The notes: generated by a model from the letters alone, not told the origin. Positions 36,005 through 45,908 are shown, numbered from the stretch's first letter. The stretch is DNA of 64,000 nt from Syntrophus aciditrophicus SB (GCF_000013405.1 NC_007759.1:1055001-1119000), one strand, 5' to 3'. Made by a program: numbers and translations.

Positions 36005-36464
36005 GGGCAACTCCTTATACCGAAAATTTGGTGAAGCCGTTAAAGAATTTCCCGGGCTGTTTGCGTCCGGTTGTCCAGATGCCGGGTTCTTGAAGGAAAT
36101 GCGTGGATTGACTCAAAAACAGATTATTTGTATTGGTGTCAATATAACGTAAACCCTCTATTTAATCCAATAATTCTTTGCCTGTCTTCAAAGGGTCGTC
36201 AAAATCGCTCTTGAGAAGATCATTAAGGTTCACACTTCCAGAAAACTTCCCAGAACCTGATTTTCAAACAGCCATTTCCCAAAAAGCCGGATTCCTTGAT
36301 TAGGTTGCAGTAAGATATTTGTGTTCCGCTCGTATCTTCTCCAAATGATATCTTGCAATCCCCCGAAAGATTATGGCAAAAAGACGGGAAACATTGCGTA
36401 AAAAAGAAAAATTTTCAGACGCCTTTTGACGGCGTTGCATCATCTCTGGAGAGGGGGAAGCTGC
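36005..36464. other. intergenic between divergent hrb and nifU, 460 bp
   Basis: No gene seen. It must contain both promoters; I recognise no clear motif and no Rrf2/IscR-type site. Confidence 0.4.
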
Positions 36465-37289
36465 ATGTGGGAATATACGGATAAGGTCAAGGAACATTTT
36501 TTGAAGCCCCGGAATGTTGGGGAAGTGGAGAATCCGGACGGGGTGGCGGAGGTCGGCTCAATGGCCTGTGGCGATGCGCTCCGGCTGACTTTCAAACTGG
36601 ATGAAAACAAGCGGATCAAGGAGGCGAAATTCAAGACCTTCGGCTGTGCCAGTGCCATTGCCGCGGCCTCGGCGATGACGGAGATGATCAAGGGCCTCAC
36701 CGTGGAAGAGGCTGAAAAGATAACCAATCAGGACATTGCCGCTTTCCTTGGAGGGCTTCCTCAGGAAAAGATGCACTGTTCGGTTCTCGGGCAGCAGGCT
36801 CTGGAAAAGGCGATTGCCTATTACCGGGGAGCGCCGATGGAAAAGAAAGAGGGGCAGATCGTCTGCGAATGCTTCGGTGTGACGGACCTGGAAATCGAAA
36901 AAGCCGTGAGGGAAAACAACCTGACTACCGTGGAGGATGTGACCAACTATACCAAGGCGGGAGGCGGCTGTGGGAGCTGCCACGAAAAGATTCAGGAGAT
37001 CATTGACCGGGTTCGGGCAGAAGTTCGCGAACCCGTCCGTCCGAAACTGACGAACATCCAGAAAATCCGCATGATAGAGGATGTCCTTGAAAAGGAAATC
37101 CGACCATCCCTGAAAAACGACGGCGGTGATGTGGAACTCATCGATGTGGTGGGAAACCGGGTGCTGGTGGCGACCCGGGGGGCCTGTGCCGTTTGCCGGG
37201 CCTCCCAGCAGACCCTGAAGGGTTTTGTGGAGTTCAAACTCCGTGAACTGGTAACACCAGAGCTCATCGTTGAGGAGGTGAAGGCATGA
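36465..37289 (+). CDS. nifU: Fe-S cluster scaffold NifU
   Basis: 274-aa full-length, three-domain NifU. The IscU-like scaffold domain (about 1-125) has its three Cys in SMACGDALRL, FKTFGCASAIAAASAMTEMI and KMHCSVLGQQAL. The central 2Fe-2S (BFD-like) domain has VCECFGVTDLEIEKAV and GGGCGSCHEKI. The C-terminal Nfu domain has LKNDGGDVELIDVVGN and RGACAVCRASQQTLKGFVE. It assembles clusters with sulfur from NifS. The start follows GGGGGAAGCTGC, and it overlaps nifS by 4 bases. No nitrogenase genes are near, so it likely serves general anaerobic Fe-S supply. Confidence 0.97.
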   Translation: MWEYTDKVKEHFLKPRNVGEVENPDGVAEVGSMACGDALRLTFKLDENKRIKEAKFKTFGCASAIAAASAMTEMIKGLTVEEAEKITNQDIAAFLGGLPQEKMHCSVLGQQALEKAIAYYRGAPMEKKEGQIVCECFGVTDLEIEKAVRENNLTTVEDVTNYTKAGGGCGSCHEKIQEIIDRVRAEVREPVRPKLTNIQKIRMIEDVLEKEIRPSLKNDGGDVELIDVVGNRVLVATRGACAVCRASQQTLKGFVEFKLRELVTPELIVEEVKA

Positions 37290-38470
37290 CGACGGTTTAT
37301 CTGGATAACAATGCAACAACCCGTGTTGTGCCGGAGGTGCTGGAGGTGATGCTCCCCTATTTCAGCGAGCTCTACGGCAATCCGTCAAGCATGCATACCT
37401 TTGGCGGGCAGGTGGGCATCAAAATCCGGGAGGCCCGGGAACAGGTTGCCGCCTTGCTTGGCGCGTCTCCCGACGAGATCATTTTTACCAGCTGTGGTAC
37501 GGAAAGCGACAATACGGCCATTCGATCGGCACTGGCCGCCCATCCGGATCGCAAGCATATCGTGACCAGTCGGGTGGAGCATCCAGCCATCAAAGCGCTC
37601 TGCGCCCATCTGGCCGAATCGGGCTATCGTGTGACGGAACTGCCGGTCGACAGTGAGGGCCGTCTCAATATGGAAGCCTTTGAACAATGCCTGACGCCGG
37701 ACACGGCCATCGTAAGCCTCATGTGGGCCAACAATGAAACAGGCGTTGTCTTTCCTGTGGAGAGGGTCGCGGAGATCGCTCACAGCCACGGTATCCTGTT
37801 TCACACCGATGCCGTCCAGGCCGTCGGGAAAATTCCGATCGACATGCGGCAAAATACGATAGACATGCTGTCCCTTTCCGGTCACAAGCTCCATGCCCCC
37901 AAGGGGATCGGCGTCTTCTATCTCCGGCGGGGAACGCGTTTTTCTCCCTTCATGATCGGCGGTCACCAGGAAAGGGAACGCCGAGGAGGGACGGAGAACA
38001 CACCAAGCATCATCGGTCTTGGAAAGGCCTGTGAACTGGCAGCCCGGCATATGGAAGAGGAGGACAGCAGGGTAAGGCAATTGCGGGACAAACTGGAAAA
38101 CGAACTTCTGGCGAGAATTCCCCGGGCCCGTGTTAACGGCGACCGGGTCAATCGTCTTCCCAACACCACCAACATCAGTTTTGAATTTGTGGAAGGGGAG
38201 GCCATCCTGCTTATGCTGGATCGATATGGCATTTGTGCCTCATCCGGCTCGGCATGCACATCGGGATCTCTGCAACCGTCACACGTGCTGCGGGCCATGG
38301 GCGTTCCCTTCACTATGGCCCACGGATCGATTCGATTCAGTCTCAGCATCGAAAACACGGAAGCGGACGTCGATCTGGTCATTGAGACCCTGCCGGGAAT
38401 CATCGCGCAGCTGAGGGAAATGTCGCCGTTCTGGCAGACGGAAGGCCAATCGTGTGCCGCCAGTTCATGA
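37286..38470 (+). CDS. nifS: cysteine desulfurase NifS
   Basis: 394-aa PLP enzyme that removes sulfur from cysteine and passes it to NifU. The PLP lysine is Lys201 in [20 protein letters not shown], the catalytic Cys324 is in [20 protein letters not shown], and the N-terminus [20 protein letters not shown] is typical. The short Cys-loop is of the IscS/NifS type. ATG overlaps the nifU stop (ATGA). A NifS-like enzyme could also deliver selenium to SelD; this is inference. Confidence 0.97.
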   Translation: MTTVYLDNNATTRVVPEVLEVMLPYFSELYGNPSSMHTFGGQVGIKIREAREQVAALLGASPDEIIFTSCGTESDNTAIRSALAAHPDRKHIVTSRVEHPAIKALCAHLAESGYRVTELPVDSEGRLNMEAFEQCLTPDTAIVSLMWANNETGVVFPVERVAEIAHSHGILFHTDAVQAVGKIPIDMRQNTIDMLSLSGHKLHAPKGIGVFYLRRGTRFSPFMIGGHQERERRGGTENTPSIIGLGKACELAARHMEEEDSRVRQLRDKLENELLARIPRARVNGDRVNRLPNTTNISFEFVEGEAILLMLDRYGICASSGSACTSGSLQPSHVLRAMGVPFTMAHGSIRFSLSIENTEADVDLVIETLPGIIAQLREMSPFWQTEGQSCAASS

Positions 38471-38498
38471 CCATCTCGAAGTTCGCGGAGTAAAAATT

Positions 38499-39233
38499 AT
38501 GGATAAGGATAAACGCCGTACAGCCCTGGTCACGGGCGCGAGCCGGGGGATCGGGCGCGCTGTGGCCCTTGAACTGTCCCGAGCCGGATATCATGTGGCG
38601 GTTAATTACCGCTCTGATGACGCGAGAGCCGAGGAAACCGTTTTCCTGATCGAGGCTGAGGGCGGCACCGCGGAGAAACTGCGCTTTGACGTCGTTGATC
38701 CCATTGAGAGTCGGCGTTGTCTCGATGAGCTGCTGGCCAGCCGTCCATCGCTGGATGTTCTGGTGAACAATGCGGGAATCACGGCAGATAATCTTTTCCT
38801 GATGATGCCGGAAGCTGACTGGAACTCGGTCATCCAGACGACCCTCAACGGGTTTTACAATGTCACGCAACCCGTGATCAAGGCGATGATGAAAGCCCGC
38901 CGGGGTTCAGTGGTTTCCATGTCTTCGATCTCAGCTCTGGTGGGAAATCGGGGACAGACCAATTACGCCGCGGCCAAGGCGGGGCTGATCGCGGCGAGCC
39001 GCTCGCTCGCCGCCGAGGTGGCCAGACTGGGGATACGGGTCAATGTGGTTGCACCGGGGTTGATCCGGACGGACATGACACAGGATCTTTCCCAGGAGCG
39101 GATTAGGGAGATGATCCCCATGAGGCGGGCGGGAGAGCCGGAAGAAGTAGCCAAGGTTGTCCGTTTTCTCTGCTCACCCGATGCGTCCTACATCACCGGT
39201 CAGGTGATCTGTGTGAACGGCGGCATGGTCTGA
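38499..39233 (+). CDS. fabG: 3-oxoacyl-[ACP] reductase / SDR family (FabG-like)
   Basis: 244-aa short-chain dehydrogenase. It has the NADP-binding [18 protein letters not shown], the NNAGI motif ([20 protein letters not shown]), the catalytic Ser in [20 protein letters not shown], then Y-A-A-A-K, and the end [16 protein letters not shown]. FabG reduces 3-oxoacyl-ACP in fatty acid synthesis; here, next to nifS and an acyl-CoA dehydrogenase, a 3-hydroxyacyl-CoA or ACP substrate is equally possible. ATG 38499 has GGAG 10 bases upstream; it starts 28 bases after nifS. Confidence 0.88.
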   Translation: MDKDKRRTALVTGASRGIGRAVALELSRAGYHVAVNYRSDDARAEETVFLIEAEGGTAEKLRFDVVDPIESRRCLDELLASRPSLDVLVNNAGITADNLFLMMPEADWNSVIQTTLNGFYNVTQPVIKAMMKARRGSVVSMSSISALVGNRGQTNYAAAKAGLIAASRSLAAEVARLGIRVNVVAPGLIRTDMTQDLSQERIREMIPMRRAGEPEEVAKVVRFLCSPDASYITGQVICVNGGMV

Positions 39234-39584
39234 AATCACAGGAGAAGGCTGCGTTTGAAAGGAAATGGCAATCGCCGGACAATCCGTAAGGGATGGATGA
39301 CGTCCCAATAGTCTCACGAGCCTTTCTGAGATCATTCACTTTTTACAATCACTTGCCTTGCCTGTTTTCTGTGCCCGACCATCCCTGCTTTGCCGTCTGG
39401 AAATTCCATGGATAATGTATTGCTTTATGTTGTAATCCCTGTTCGGACAAAACCCGGGCAACCATCCTGCCTGGGAACGTGAAAGGGGTGCAAGGCACAG
39501 GAAACATGACTTAAATTCTACACTTGAACTGATTCCCCCGGTCTGCGGGGTTATTTCATGGAATTCTTCTTCAGGAGTGTGCTT
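39234..39584. other. intergenic, 351 bp
   Basis: No gene seen. It separates fabG from the acyl-CoA dehydrogenase gene and probably contains its promoter. Confidence 0.4.
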
Positions 39585-40727
39585 ATGGAAATTCTCCAGT
39601 ATATGCAGGAACATCGTATCTTCCGGGAAACATTCAAGAAGTTTTTAGCCAAAGAGATCGTTCCCCACATCGAGGAGTGGGAAGAGGCAGGAATTGTCCC
39701 AAGGTGGGCCTGGAAAAAGATGGGGGAGCAGGGCTTCCTCGGAATGAGCGTCCCGGAAGCCTATGGAGGACCCGCCGTCGATTTTCTCTATGAGGTGGTC
39801 GTCATCGAGGAACTGGCCAGGACCAATTTTACGGGGCTCGCGGCCCGCCTGCACAATACCGTCGTGCTGCCCTATCTGATCGAGTACGGTTCGGAAGAGC
39901 AGAAAAAACGTTATCTCCCTGGCTGTGTCTCCGGGGATATCATCACGGCCATCGGCATGACGGAGCCCAATACCGGCAGTGACCTGGCGGCGATCCGCAC
40001 CACCGCCGTAGCAGACAGGGACGAAATCGTCCTCAACGGCCAGAAGACCTTCATCAGCAACGGAATCAACTGCGACCTCATCGTCCTGGTGGCGAGAGAT
40101 CCGGCGGTGGAGGACCCGCACAAGGCGATCGATCTCTACCTTGTGGAGGCGGGAACGCCGGGCTTCGAAAAAGGCCGCAATCTTAAGAAAATCGGCTGGC
40201 ACAGCCAGGACACGGCGGAACTTTTCTTCGCGGAATGCCGGATTCCCGTGACGAACCGTCTGGGCGGTAAAGGGACGGGATTCCGGAAAATGATGGAAAT
40301 GCTTCAGCAGGAGCGGCTGGTGGTGGCCATCGGGGCGCAGGTGATGGCGGAGTTCATGCTGGAGAACACCATCGCCTACTGCCGGGAACGGAAGGTCTTC
40401 GGACGGCCCATTTCCCGTTTTCAGAATTCCCAGTTCGAGTTCGCGGAAATGGCTACAGAGATCGAGATCGGGCGGACCTTTTTAGATAAGATGATTGTCG
40501 AGCATATGGAAGGCCGGGATCTCACCCGGGAGATGTCCATGGCGAAATACTGGATCACCGACATGGCGGGGCGGGTTGCGGATCGCTGCCTGCAGCTTCA
40601 CGGCGGGTACGGGTACTGTGAGGAATACCCCATCGCCCGGGCCTGGCGGGACATCCGGATCATGCGGATCTACGCCGGGTCGAACGAAATCATGAAGGTC
40701 ATCATCGCCCGGACGCTGGGGTTGTAA
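39585..40727 (+). CDS. acyl-CoA dehydrogenase
   Basis: 380-aa FAD enzyme that oxidises acyl-CoA to enoyl-CoA. Marks are ITAIGMTEPNTGSDLAAIRT and KTFISNGINCDLIVLVARD (FAD and substrate), RKVFGRPISRFQNSQFEFAE, and LQLHGGYGYCEEYPIARAWR then YAGSNEI. The base in most members is a Glu in the Y-E-G-T position, here Ala (YAGSNEI). A Glu in EFMLENTIAYCRERKVFG matches the alternative position used by long-chain and isovaleryl-CoA dehydrogenases, so the enzyme should be active. ATG 39585 has AGGAG before it; no etfAB is near. Fits syntrophic acyl-CoA oxidation. Confidence 0.94.
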   Translation: MEILQYMQEHRIFRETFKKFLAKEIVPHIEEWEEAGIVPRWAWKKMGEQGFLGMSVPEAYGGPAVDFLYEVVVIEELARTNFTGLAARLHNTVVLPYLIEYGSEEQKKRYLPGCVSGDIITAIGMTEPNTGSDLAAIRTTAVADRDEIVLNGQKTFISNGINCDLIVLVARDPAVEDPHKAIDLYLVEAGTPGFEKGRNLKKIGWHSQDTAELFFAECRIPVTNRLGGKGTGFRKMMEMLQQERLVVAIGAQVMAEFMLENTIAYCRERKVFGRPISRFQNSQFEFAEMATEIEIGRTFLDKMIVEHMEGRDLTREMSMAKYWITDMAGRVADRCLQLHGGYGYCEEYPIARAWRDIRIMRIYAGSNEIMKVIIARTLGL

Positions 40728-40831
40728 CTGAGATCGTACCTATTGCGGCAATCGGTCGGAGAAATGTGGATTCGCTCACAGTCTTGATTGAAAATATGGA
40801 AGTAGGCATGAACATAATTCAAAACCGCAAC

Positions 40832-40843
40832 TTGACATGTCAA
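40832..40843. promoter_or_regulatory. 12-bp palindrome, possible operator
   Basis: TTGACATGTCAA is a perfect palindrome, followed by six T and then GTGACATCAGTGAC with a direct GTGAC repeat. It lies 84 bases before the methyltransferase gene and may bind a dimeric regulator. Confidence 0.35.
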
Positions 40844-40926
40844 TTTTTTGTGACATCAGTGACTCCGGTGTTGTTGAGCGTATATTGCGCGCATGGGTCA
40901 CTTTGTATTAATGAAGAGGATCGGAA

Positions 40927-41730
40927 ATGAAAGAGGTTGACTGGTTGGAATTATGGCGTGAGCTGGTGACAAGAAACAAACGGCCCAAAACGGACAAAAG
41001 ACTGGTCGAGCGATATAGGGCGCATTCACGAAAGCGGACAGAAAGACCAGACCCTCTTCTGGAAGTCGTCCTTAAAGAGATGGATGAGCTGGATGCCGTG
41101 ATTGAGATCGGCCCCGGCACAGGACGTTGGACGATTCCGGTGGCGAAAAGGGTCAGGAGTGTGACGGCGATTGAACCTTCTGCCGGCATGGTCGATATTC
41201 TGAGAGAAAATCTTAATCATGCCGGTTTTCATAACGTCGAAATTCTTTCGCAAACCTGGGAAGATGCTTCTCCTTCAATTCACGACGCCGTTATGTGTTC
41301 CCACGGCATGTATGGCAGTCCGGATCTGGCGGCCTTTGTGCGTAAAATGGAACGCTTTGCACGCAAAAGCTGCTGGCTGGCTCTGAGGCTGCCGCCGGGA
41401 AACGGCATCATGGCGGAACTGTCCTTGAAGATTCATGGTTGTCGTCATGACAGCCCCGACGCGGTGATTGCGTGGAACGCCCTCTATGCGCTGGGCATTC
41501 ATGCGAATGTACTGGTTGAAGAAGGCATGGAAAACTGGGTCAATGATACTTTGGATGACGCCTTCAGCAGGGCGAAGAGACATTTACGTCTTGAAACAGA
41601 CGAGACGAAATATGATGATCTGATCTATTCCACATTGAGACGCCGGCTGAGCTTCAGCAATGGTGTTTATATCTGGCCGGACGGTATGCGCTCGGCACTT
41701 CTCCGGTGGAGTTCCCATCGCAAAGACTGA
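40927..41730 (+). CDS. class I SAM-dependent methyltransferase
   Basis: 267 aa. The AdoMet motif I is VIEIGPGTGRWTIPVAKRVR at about residue 58, motif II VTAIEPSAGMVDILRENL follows, then HDAVMCSHGMYGSPDLAAFV. The C-terminal half (NALYALGIHANVLVEEGMEN, YSTLRRRLSFSNGVYIWPDG) is typical of an unclassified family in anaerobes; the substrate is unknown. The ribosome site is AGAGGATCGGAA. It precedes zupT by 70 bases on the same strand, so it may be linked with metal uptake, but this is weak. Confidence 0.88.
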   Translation: MKEVDWLELWRELVTRNKRPKTDKRLVERYRAHSRKRTERPDPLLEVVLKEMDELDAVIEIGPGTGRWTIPVAKRVRSVTAIEPSAGMVDILRENLNHAGFHNVEILSQTWEDASPSIHDAVMCSHGMYGSPDLAAFVRKMERFARKSCWLALRLPPGNGIMAELSLKIHGCRHDSPDAVIAWNALYALGIHANVLVEEGMENWVNDTLDDAFSRAKRHLRLETDETKYDDLIYSTLRRRLSFSNGVYIWPDGMRSALLRWSSHRKD

Positions 41731-41800
41731 AGCAGATTATCCTGTCTGTCCCGTGCATGTCGCCGCTTGTTTCAACCATTAATCCACATGGAGATGCCGT

Positions 41801-42706
41801 ATGCAGGAAGTATGGATCGCCTTTGGACTGACCGTGTTTGCGGGTATGGCCACCGGCATCGGGAGTGTGATCGCCTTTACTGCGAAGAGGACCGACTACC
41901 GTTTTCTTTCGATTGCTACCGGCTTTTCCGCGGGTGTCATGCTTTACGTCTCTTTCGTTGAAATCTTTGCGAAGGGACTGGACGCTCTGACCGCCGCGTA
42001 TGGTGATTACTGGGGACACTGGGCGAATGCCGCCGCGTTTTTCTGCGGGGTGTTCCTGATTGGTCTGATCGACAGCCTGATCCCGGCGGAGGAGAATCCT
42101 CACGAGACGCACTCCGAAGAGGAAACGGCGCCCCTTCATGATCCGACTGCCCCGATTTCCGATTGCCATGCAATCGCGGGTGAGGACAGGGCCAATTCAT
42201 CGTCAAATTTGCAAGATAATCGCATCCGGCACCAGAAACTCATGAGGATGGGGCTGTTTACGGCGCTGGCAATTACAATCCACAATTTTCCAGAAGGCTT
42301 TGCGACGTTTCTTGCCGCCCTTCATGATCCTGCCGTCGGCCTGGCCATCGCCGCAGCCCTTGCACTGCACAACATCCCTGAAGGAATAAGCGTTTCTGTA
42401 CCGATATTTTACGCTACCGGAAACCGGAAGAAGGCATTTGTGTATTCGTCGCTCAGCGGTCTGGCCGAGCCTGTTGGCGCCGGGATCGCCTATCTTGCGA
42501 TTCGTTTTTTTCTTGGCGATAACGTTGGAGGAATCCCTTCCCAAATCATGGGATTGCTCTTTGGTGGCGTGGCCGGCATCATGGTTTACATCAGCCTTGA
42601 CGAGCTGCTGCCGACAAGCCGGGCTTATGGCAAGGGGCACGACAGCCTGATCGGCCTCGTGGCCGGGATGCTTGTGATGGCCCTGAGCCTGTTGCTGATG
42701 AAGTGA
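41801..42706 (+). CDS. zupT: zinc transporter ZupT (ZIP family)
   Basis: 301-aa inner-membrane ZIP permease that imports Zn2+ and other divalent metals. About eight helices are visible. The metal-binding helices IV and V are present as [16 protein letters not shown] and [20 protein letters not shown]. Between helices III and IV lies a variable acidic/His-rich loop ([20 protein letters not shown]) of the sort that binds metal in the cytoplasm. No Zur box is obvious upstream. Confidence 0.95.
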   Translation: MQEVWIAFGLTVFAGMATGIGSVIAFTAKRTDYRFLSIATGFSAGVMLYVSFVEIFAKGLDALTAAYGDYWGHWANAAAFFCGVFLIGLIDSLIPAEENPHETHSEEETAPLHDPTAPISDCHAIAGEDRANSSSNLQDNRIRHQKLMRMGLFTALAITIHNFPEGFATFLAALHDPAVGLAIAAALALHNIPEGISVSVPIFYATGNRKKAFVYSSLSGLAEPVGAGIAYLAIRFFLGDNVGGIPSQIMGLLFGGVAGIMVYISLDELLPTSRAYGKGHDSLIGLVAGMLVMALSLLLMK

Positions 42707-43141
42707 TGGTAATGCGGGCGGCCAAATGCTTTTTCAGAAATGCGGTAAATTGCGGCAAAATCCGCTTGACAGGCCGGATCGCCCTCCGTATCCTCAACGT
42801 GCGCATGCGCTTGGCCATAAGCTTTCACACCCCCGGGCGGCGCGTCCTGTAACCTTGCTGCGAATAGCGCAACCGTCTCTAAAAGTTTTGTCGATGTGAA
42901 GCAATGGAAACAGGGATGGGACCTGCTGAAAATTGTCGTCTTCGGTGAGAACAACACGGTTCTCGCCGAAAAGGTATTTCCGATTGAATAAAGTATTTCA
43001 GCCGATTCGGTTGAAGCCGGAAGTATTCTTCCGACGATATGTTCGTGAACATTATCCCATCACCCGCGCAGGGCGAATAAAAAGCATCACGGTCGCCGGA
43101 AGTGGCATTTCTGCGAACAAATAAAAGAAGGAGGCAGGACG
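42707..43141. other. intergenic, 435 bp
   Basis: No gene I can support. On the minus strand the frame to 42957 reads GGVKAYGQAHAHVEDTEGD, which looks coding, but no start or family is recognised; a gene remnant is possible. Confidence 0.35.
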
Positions 43142-43825
43142 ATGAAAGTATTGGGTATCAATGCCAGCCCCAGGGGATCGGAAAGCTCGACGCTCAGGCT
43201 GGTCAAATCCGCTCTTGATGGTGCGCAATCCAGCGGGGCGGATGTGGAATTTGTGGATCTCTGCCGGTTTAACATCGAATACTGCAACGCGTGCGGGGTG
43301 TGCTACAAAACCGGAAGGTGCCCGAAAAAGGATGACTTTCAGAGCATCTATGAGAAGATGCTGGCCGCCGATGGTCTCGTAATGGGGTCCCCCAACTACA
43401 TCCGCTCGGTTACCGCCCAGATGAAGACTCTGCTCGACCGCATGGCCGACGCGATACACTGTCAACTCTTTGCTGGAAAGTACAGCGTTACGGTCGCAAC
43501 CTCCGGGAGTCTCGGTCATGATCAGCATGTTCTTGAATACATGAACGAAGTCATGCTCACGCTCGGTTCCTACGTTACAGGGAACGCGGGGGCATCCATG
43601 GCGGCGGGACCGGAAGCACTGGCCGATGCCGGCAAGCGGGCCTTCCAGCTTGGAGAAAGCCTGACGGAAGATATAAGAACGAAGAAAAATTATTATAAAC
43701 AGGAACCTATCCTGATTGAGAACAGAAAATACTTCCAGAATCTGGTCGAGATGTACAAGGATGAATGGGTCCACCAGTATGAATACTGGAAAACGTGGAG
43801 TGAATGTCCCGATAAAAAGTGTTGA
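43142..43825 (+). CDS. iron-sulfur flavoprotein / NADPH-dependent FMN reductase family
   Basis: 227-aa flavodoxin-fold protein. The N-terminus KVLGINASPRGSESSTLRLV binds the FMN phosphate. Cys spacing in IEYCNACGVCYKTGRCPKKD is the compact 4Fe-4S motif of Isf-type proteins. LVMGSPNYIRSVTAQMKTLL and VATSGSLGHDQHVLEYMNEV complete the flavin site. The C-terminus is extended (KKNYYKQEPILIENRKYFQN and a tail with two Cys). Such proteins transfer electrons between ferredoxin and small acceptors and help against O2 in anaerobes. The ribosome site is AGAAGGAGG. Confidence 0.92.
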   Translation: MKVLGINASPRGSESSTLRLVKSALDGAQSSGADVEFVDLCRFNIEYCNACGVCYKTGRCPKKDDFQSIYEKMLAADGLVMGSPNYIRSVTAQMKTLLDRMADAIHCQLFAGKYSVTVATSGSLGHDQHVLEYMNEVMLTLGSYVTGNAGASMAAGPEALADAGKRAFQLGESLTEDIRTKKNYYKQEPILIENRKYFQNLVEMYKDEWVHQYEYWKTWSECPDKKC

Positions 43826-44047
43826 CATAATTGATCGGCTGAAGGATAAACGTTCCGCTTTCAGTGAACTTTAAACAGGTTTTAATACATTTTTTGACTT
43901 TGAATCCTGACAGGGAGGAAGAAAATTCTGACTTGGAGGGGAGTTGAATGTCTTCGGGGGGGAAGGATCTGAAACCTTTCGATTCCGGGCGGATGGATTT
44001 TCCGGGAGAGGGAAGGAGAGGACGAATTCCTAAAATGCTTATCTGGA
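43826..44047 (+). other. leader region before the hyd maturation genes
   Basis: 222 bases with no gene. It ends in the terminator-like hairpin next to the TM1266 start. A weak TTGACA (43823-43828) with AAGGATAAA 17 bases on could be the promoter; if so, the transcript begins with a leader of about 240 bases. Confidence 0.35.
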
Positions 44048-44086
44048 GAGGTTTGATTCCCATTGGGAGTCAAACCTCTTTTTTTT
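44048..44086 (+). terminator. strong intrinsic terminator/attenuator before TM1266-hydG
   Basis: GAGGTTTGATTCCC pairs with GGGAGTCAAACCTC over 14 bp (one G-T pair) with a 3-base loop, followed by eight T. The T run ends one base before the GAGGGA ribosome site of the next gene, leaving no room for a promoter between them. So it should control, not only end, transcription. Confidence 0.8.
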
Positions 44087-44099
44087 GAGGGAAAATCAT

Positions 44100-44351
44100 A
44101 TGAACAGAAGAATCGGCACCGTCAGCATCATCATAACCAGTCGTTCGGAACAGGCTGCGCGGGTCAACAGCATTCTGTCGGAGCATGGCGATATTGTCAT
44201 CGGCCGGATGGGCCTTCCCTATCCTCCGGCAGCTCTGCATATCCTGTCCCTGATTGTTCACGGCACGACGGATGAAATCGGCGCCATGACGGGGAAGCTT
44301 GGCTCCCTGGATGGTGTCAAAGTCAAATCGGCACTTCAGAAAGTTGCGTAA
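44100..44351 (+). CDS. TM1266-type iron-only hydrogenase system regulator
   Basis: 83-aa ACT-like/CopG-like small protein of the TM1266 family, which occurs with [FeFe]-hydrogenase maturation genes. Sequence marks are RIGTVSIIITSRSEQAARVN, ILSEHGDIVIGRMGLPYPPA and LSLIVHGTTDEIGAMTGKLG, ending SLDGVKVKSALQKV. It is proposed to sense metabolites and regulate hydrogenase synthesis. ATG 44100 has GAGGGA 8 bases before it. It is followed 20 bases later by hydG. Confidence 0.93.
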   Translation: MNRRIGTVSIIITSRSEQAARVNSILSEHGDIVIGRMGLPYPPAALHILSLIVHGTTDEIGAMTGKLGSLDGVKVKSALQKVA

Positions 44352-44371
44352 TTTCAGGAAAGGGCGAATTC

Positions 44372-45766
44372 ATGAAGGATTTTATCAGAGACACGGAGAT
44401 TGAAGAACTGCTTCGAAAGGCAGGCTCTCCCGACAGAAAACAGGTTCTGGAGATCATTGCGAAGTCCCGGGAATTAAAAGGTCTGGCGCCGGAAGAAACG
44501 GCCGTCCTTCTGCAGACGGACGATCCGGAGCTGATTCTGGCGATTTACGAAACGGCCAGAGAAATCAAACAGAGCATCTACGGCAACCGGCTTGTCCTTT
44601 TCGCTCCCCTGTATATCGCCAATTACTGTTCGAATAACTGCCTTTACTGTGGTTTCCGGAGAGACAACAAGGAGCTCAACCGGGTTGCCCTTTCCATGGA
44701 GCAGGTCGCAGAGGAAGTTCGGGCCATCGAAAGAGAGGGGCATAAACGACTGCTGATGCTCTGCGGCGAACATCCCAGTCGCTCCAGCCTGGATTATTTC
44801 ATCGAGGCGATCGAAACGGCCTATGCCACCCATACCGAAGAAGGCGGCGAAATCCGGCGGATCAACGTTGAAATCGCTCCGATGAACGTTCCCGACTTTA
44901 AACGCCTCAAGGCGGCCAATATCGGAACCTATGTTCTTTTCCAGGAAACCTACCATCATGAAACCTACAGGGCCATGCATCCCCACGGTCCCAAGGCCGA
45001 TTTCGCCTGGCGGCTCACGGCCATGCATCGGGCGCAGGAAGCCGGGATTGACGATGTCGGGCTGGGCGCCCTTTTCGGGCTGTACGATTACCGTTATGAA
45101 GTTCTCGGCCTTCTGATCCATGCCCGGACTCTGGAGGCCGACTGCGGTGTAGGGCCCCACACCATTTCCATTCCCCGGCTGGAACCGGCATTCAATGCCC
45201 CAGCGGCCTCATCACCGCCCCGTCCGGTGAGCGATGAGGAATTCAAGAAGCTGGTGGCCATCATCCGGATGGCGGTTCCCTATACGGGCATGATCTTAAG
45301 CACCCGTGAATCGCCGGAAATCCGCACCGCCGTCTTTGAACTGGGTATCTCGCAGATCAGCGCGGGGTCGAGAACGAATCCCGGGGGGTACGCGAAAGAT
45401 TCAAGCGAAGGATTCCGCGCCGCTCAGTTCAACCTCGGGGATACGAGAACTGCTGATGAGGTTATCCACGATATTACAACCAGGGGGCACATCCCCAGTT
45501 TCTGTACCGCCTGCTACCGCCTCGGAAGGACGGGCAGGGATTTCATGGATCTGGCGAAACCCGGTCTGATCCAGCATTTTTGCCGAAGCAACGCCATGAT
45601 GACCTTCAAGGAATATCTCATGGATTACGCTTCTCCCAGGACTAAGGAAGTGGGAGAGCAACTTCTGGCCGGGCTTGTCGAGAGAACGGAAAAACTGGAA
45701 ACCCGACAGATTCTGATAGAGCGCCTCGGGCGAATCGAAAGAGGCGAACGGGATCTCTTTATCTGA
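44372..45766 (+). CDS. hydG: [FeFe] hydrogenase H-cluster maturase HydG
   Basis: 464-aa radical-SAM tyrosine lyase that makes CO, CN and an Fe(CO)2CN unit for the H-cluster. The radical-SAM site is C86-x3-C90-x2-C93 in YIANYCSNNCLYCGFRR. The C-terminal ThiH-like domain has CTACYRLGRTGRDFMDLAKP and HFCRSNAM, the Cys set for the second cluster with the dangler iron, which separates HydG from ThiH. The ribosome site is AAAGGGCGAATTC. It lies between the TM1266 gene and hydE. The hydrogenase itself and hydF are not in the window. Confidence 0.96.
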   Translation: MKDFIRDTEIEELLRKAGSPDRKQVLEIIAKSRELKGLAPEETAVLLQTDDPELILAIYETAREIKQSIYGNRLVLFAPLYIANYCSNNCLYCGFRRDNKELNRVALSMEQVAEEVRAIEREGHKRLLMLCGEHPSRSSLDYFIEAIETAYATHTEEGGEIRRINVEIAPMNVPDFKRLKAANIGTYVLFQETYHHETYRAMHPHGPKADFAWRLTAMHRAQEAGIDDVGLGALFGLYDYRYEVLGLLIHARTLEADCGVGPHTISIPRLEPAFNAPAASSPPRPVSDEEFKKLVAIIRMAVPYTGMILSTRESPEIRTAVFELGISQISAGSRTNPGGYAKDSSEGFRAAQFNLGDTRTADEVIHDITTRGHIPSFCTACYRLGRTGRDFMDLAKPGLIQHFCRSNAMMTFKEYLMDYASPRTKEVGEQLLAGLVERTEKLETRQILIERLGRIERGERDLFI

Positions 45767-45908
45767 TGAGATTTACCCTCTTTGAGGCATTTCAATGGAT
45801 GATCAGGGACGGCGGAAAGGTCGAAGCGACGCGGGCATGCGAACCTCGACTGCCGAAAAACCGTCAATAAAGCCGGTAAAGGGGCAACAGTGATATGGAA
45901 TTGGAAGA

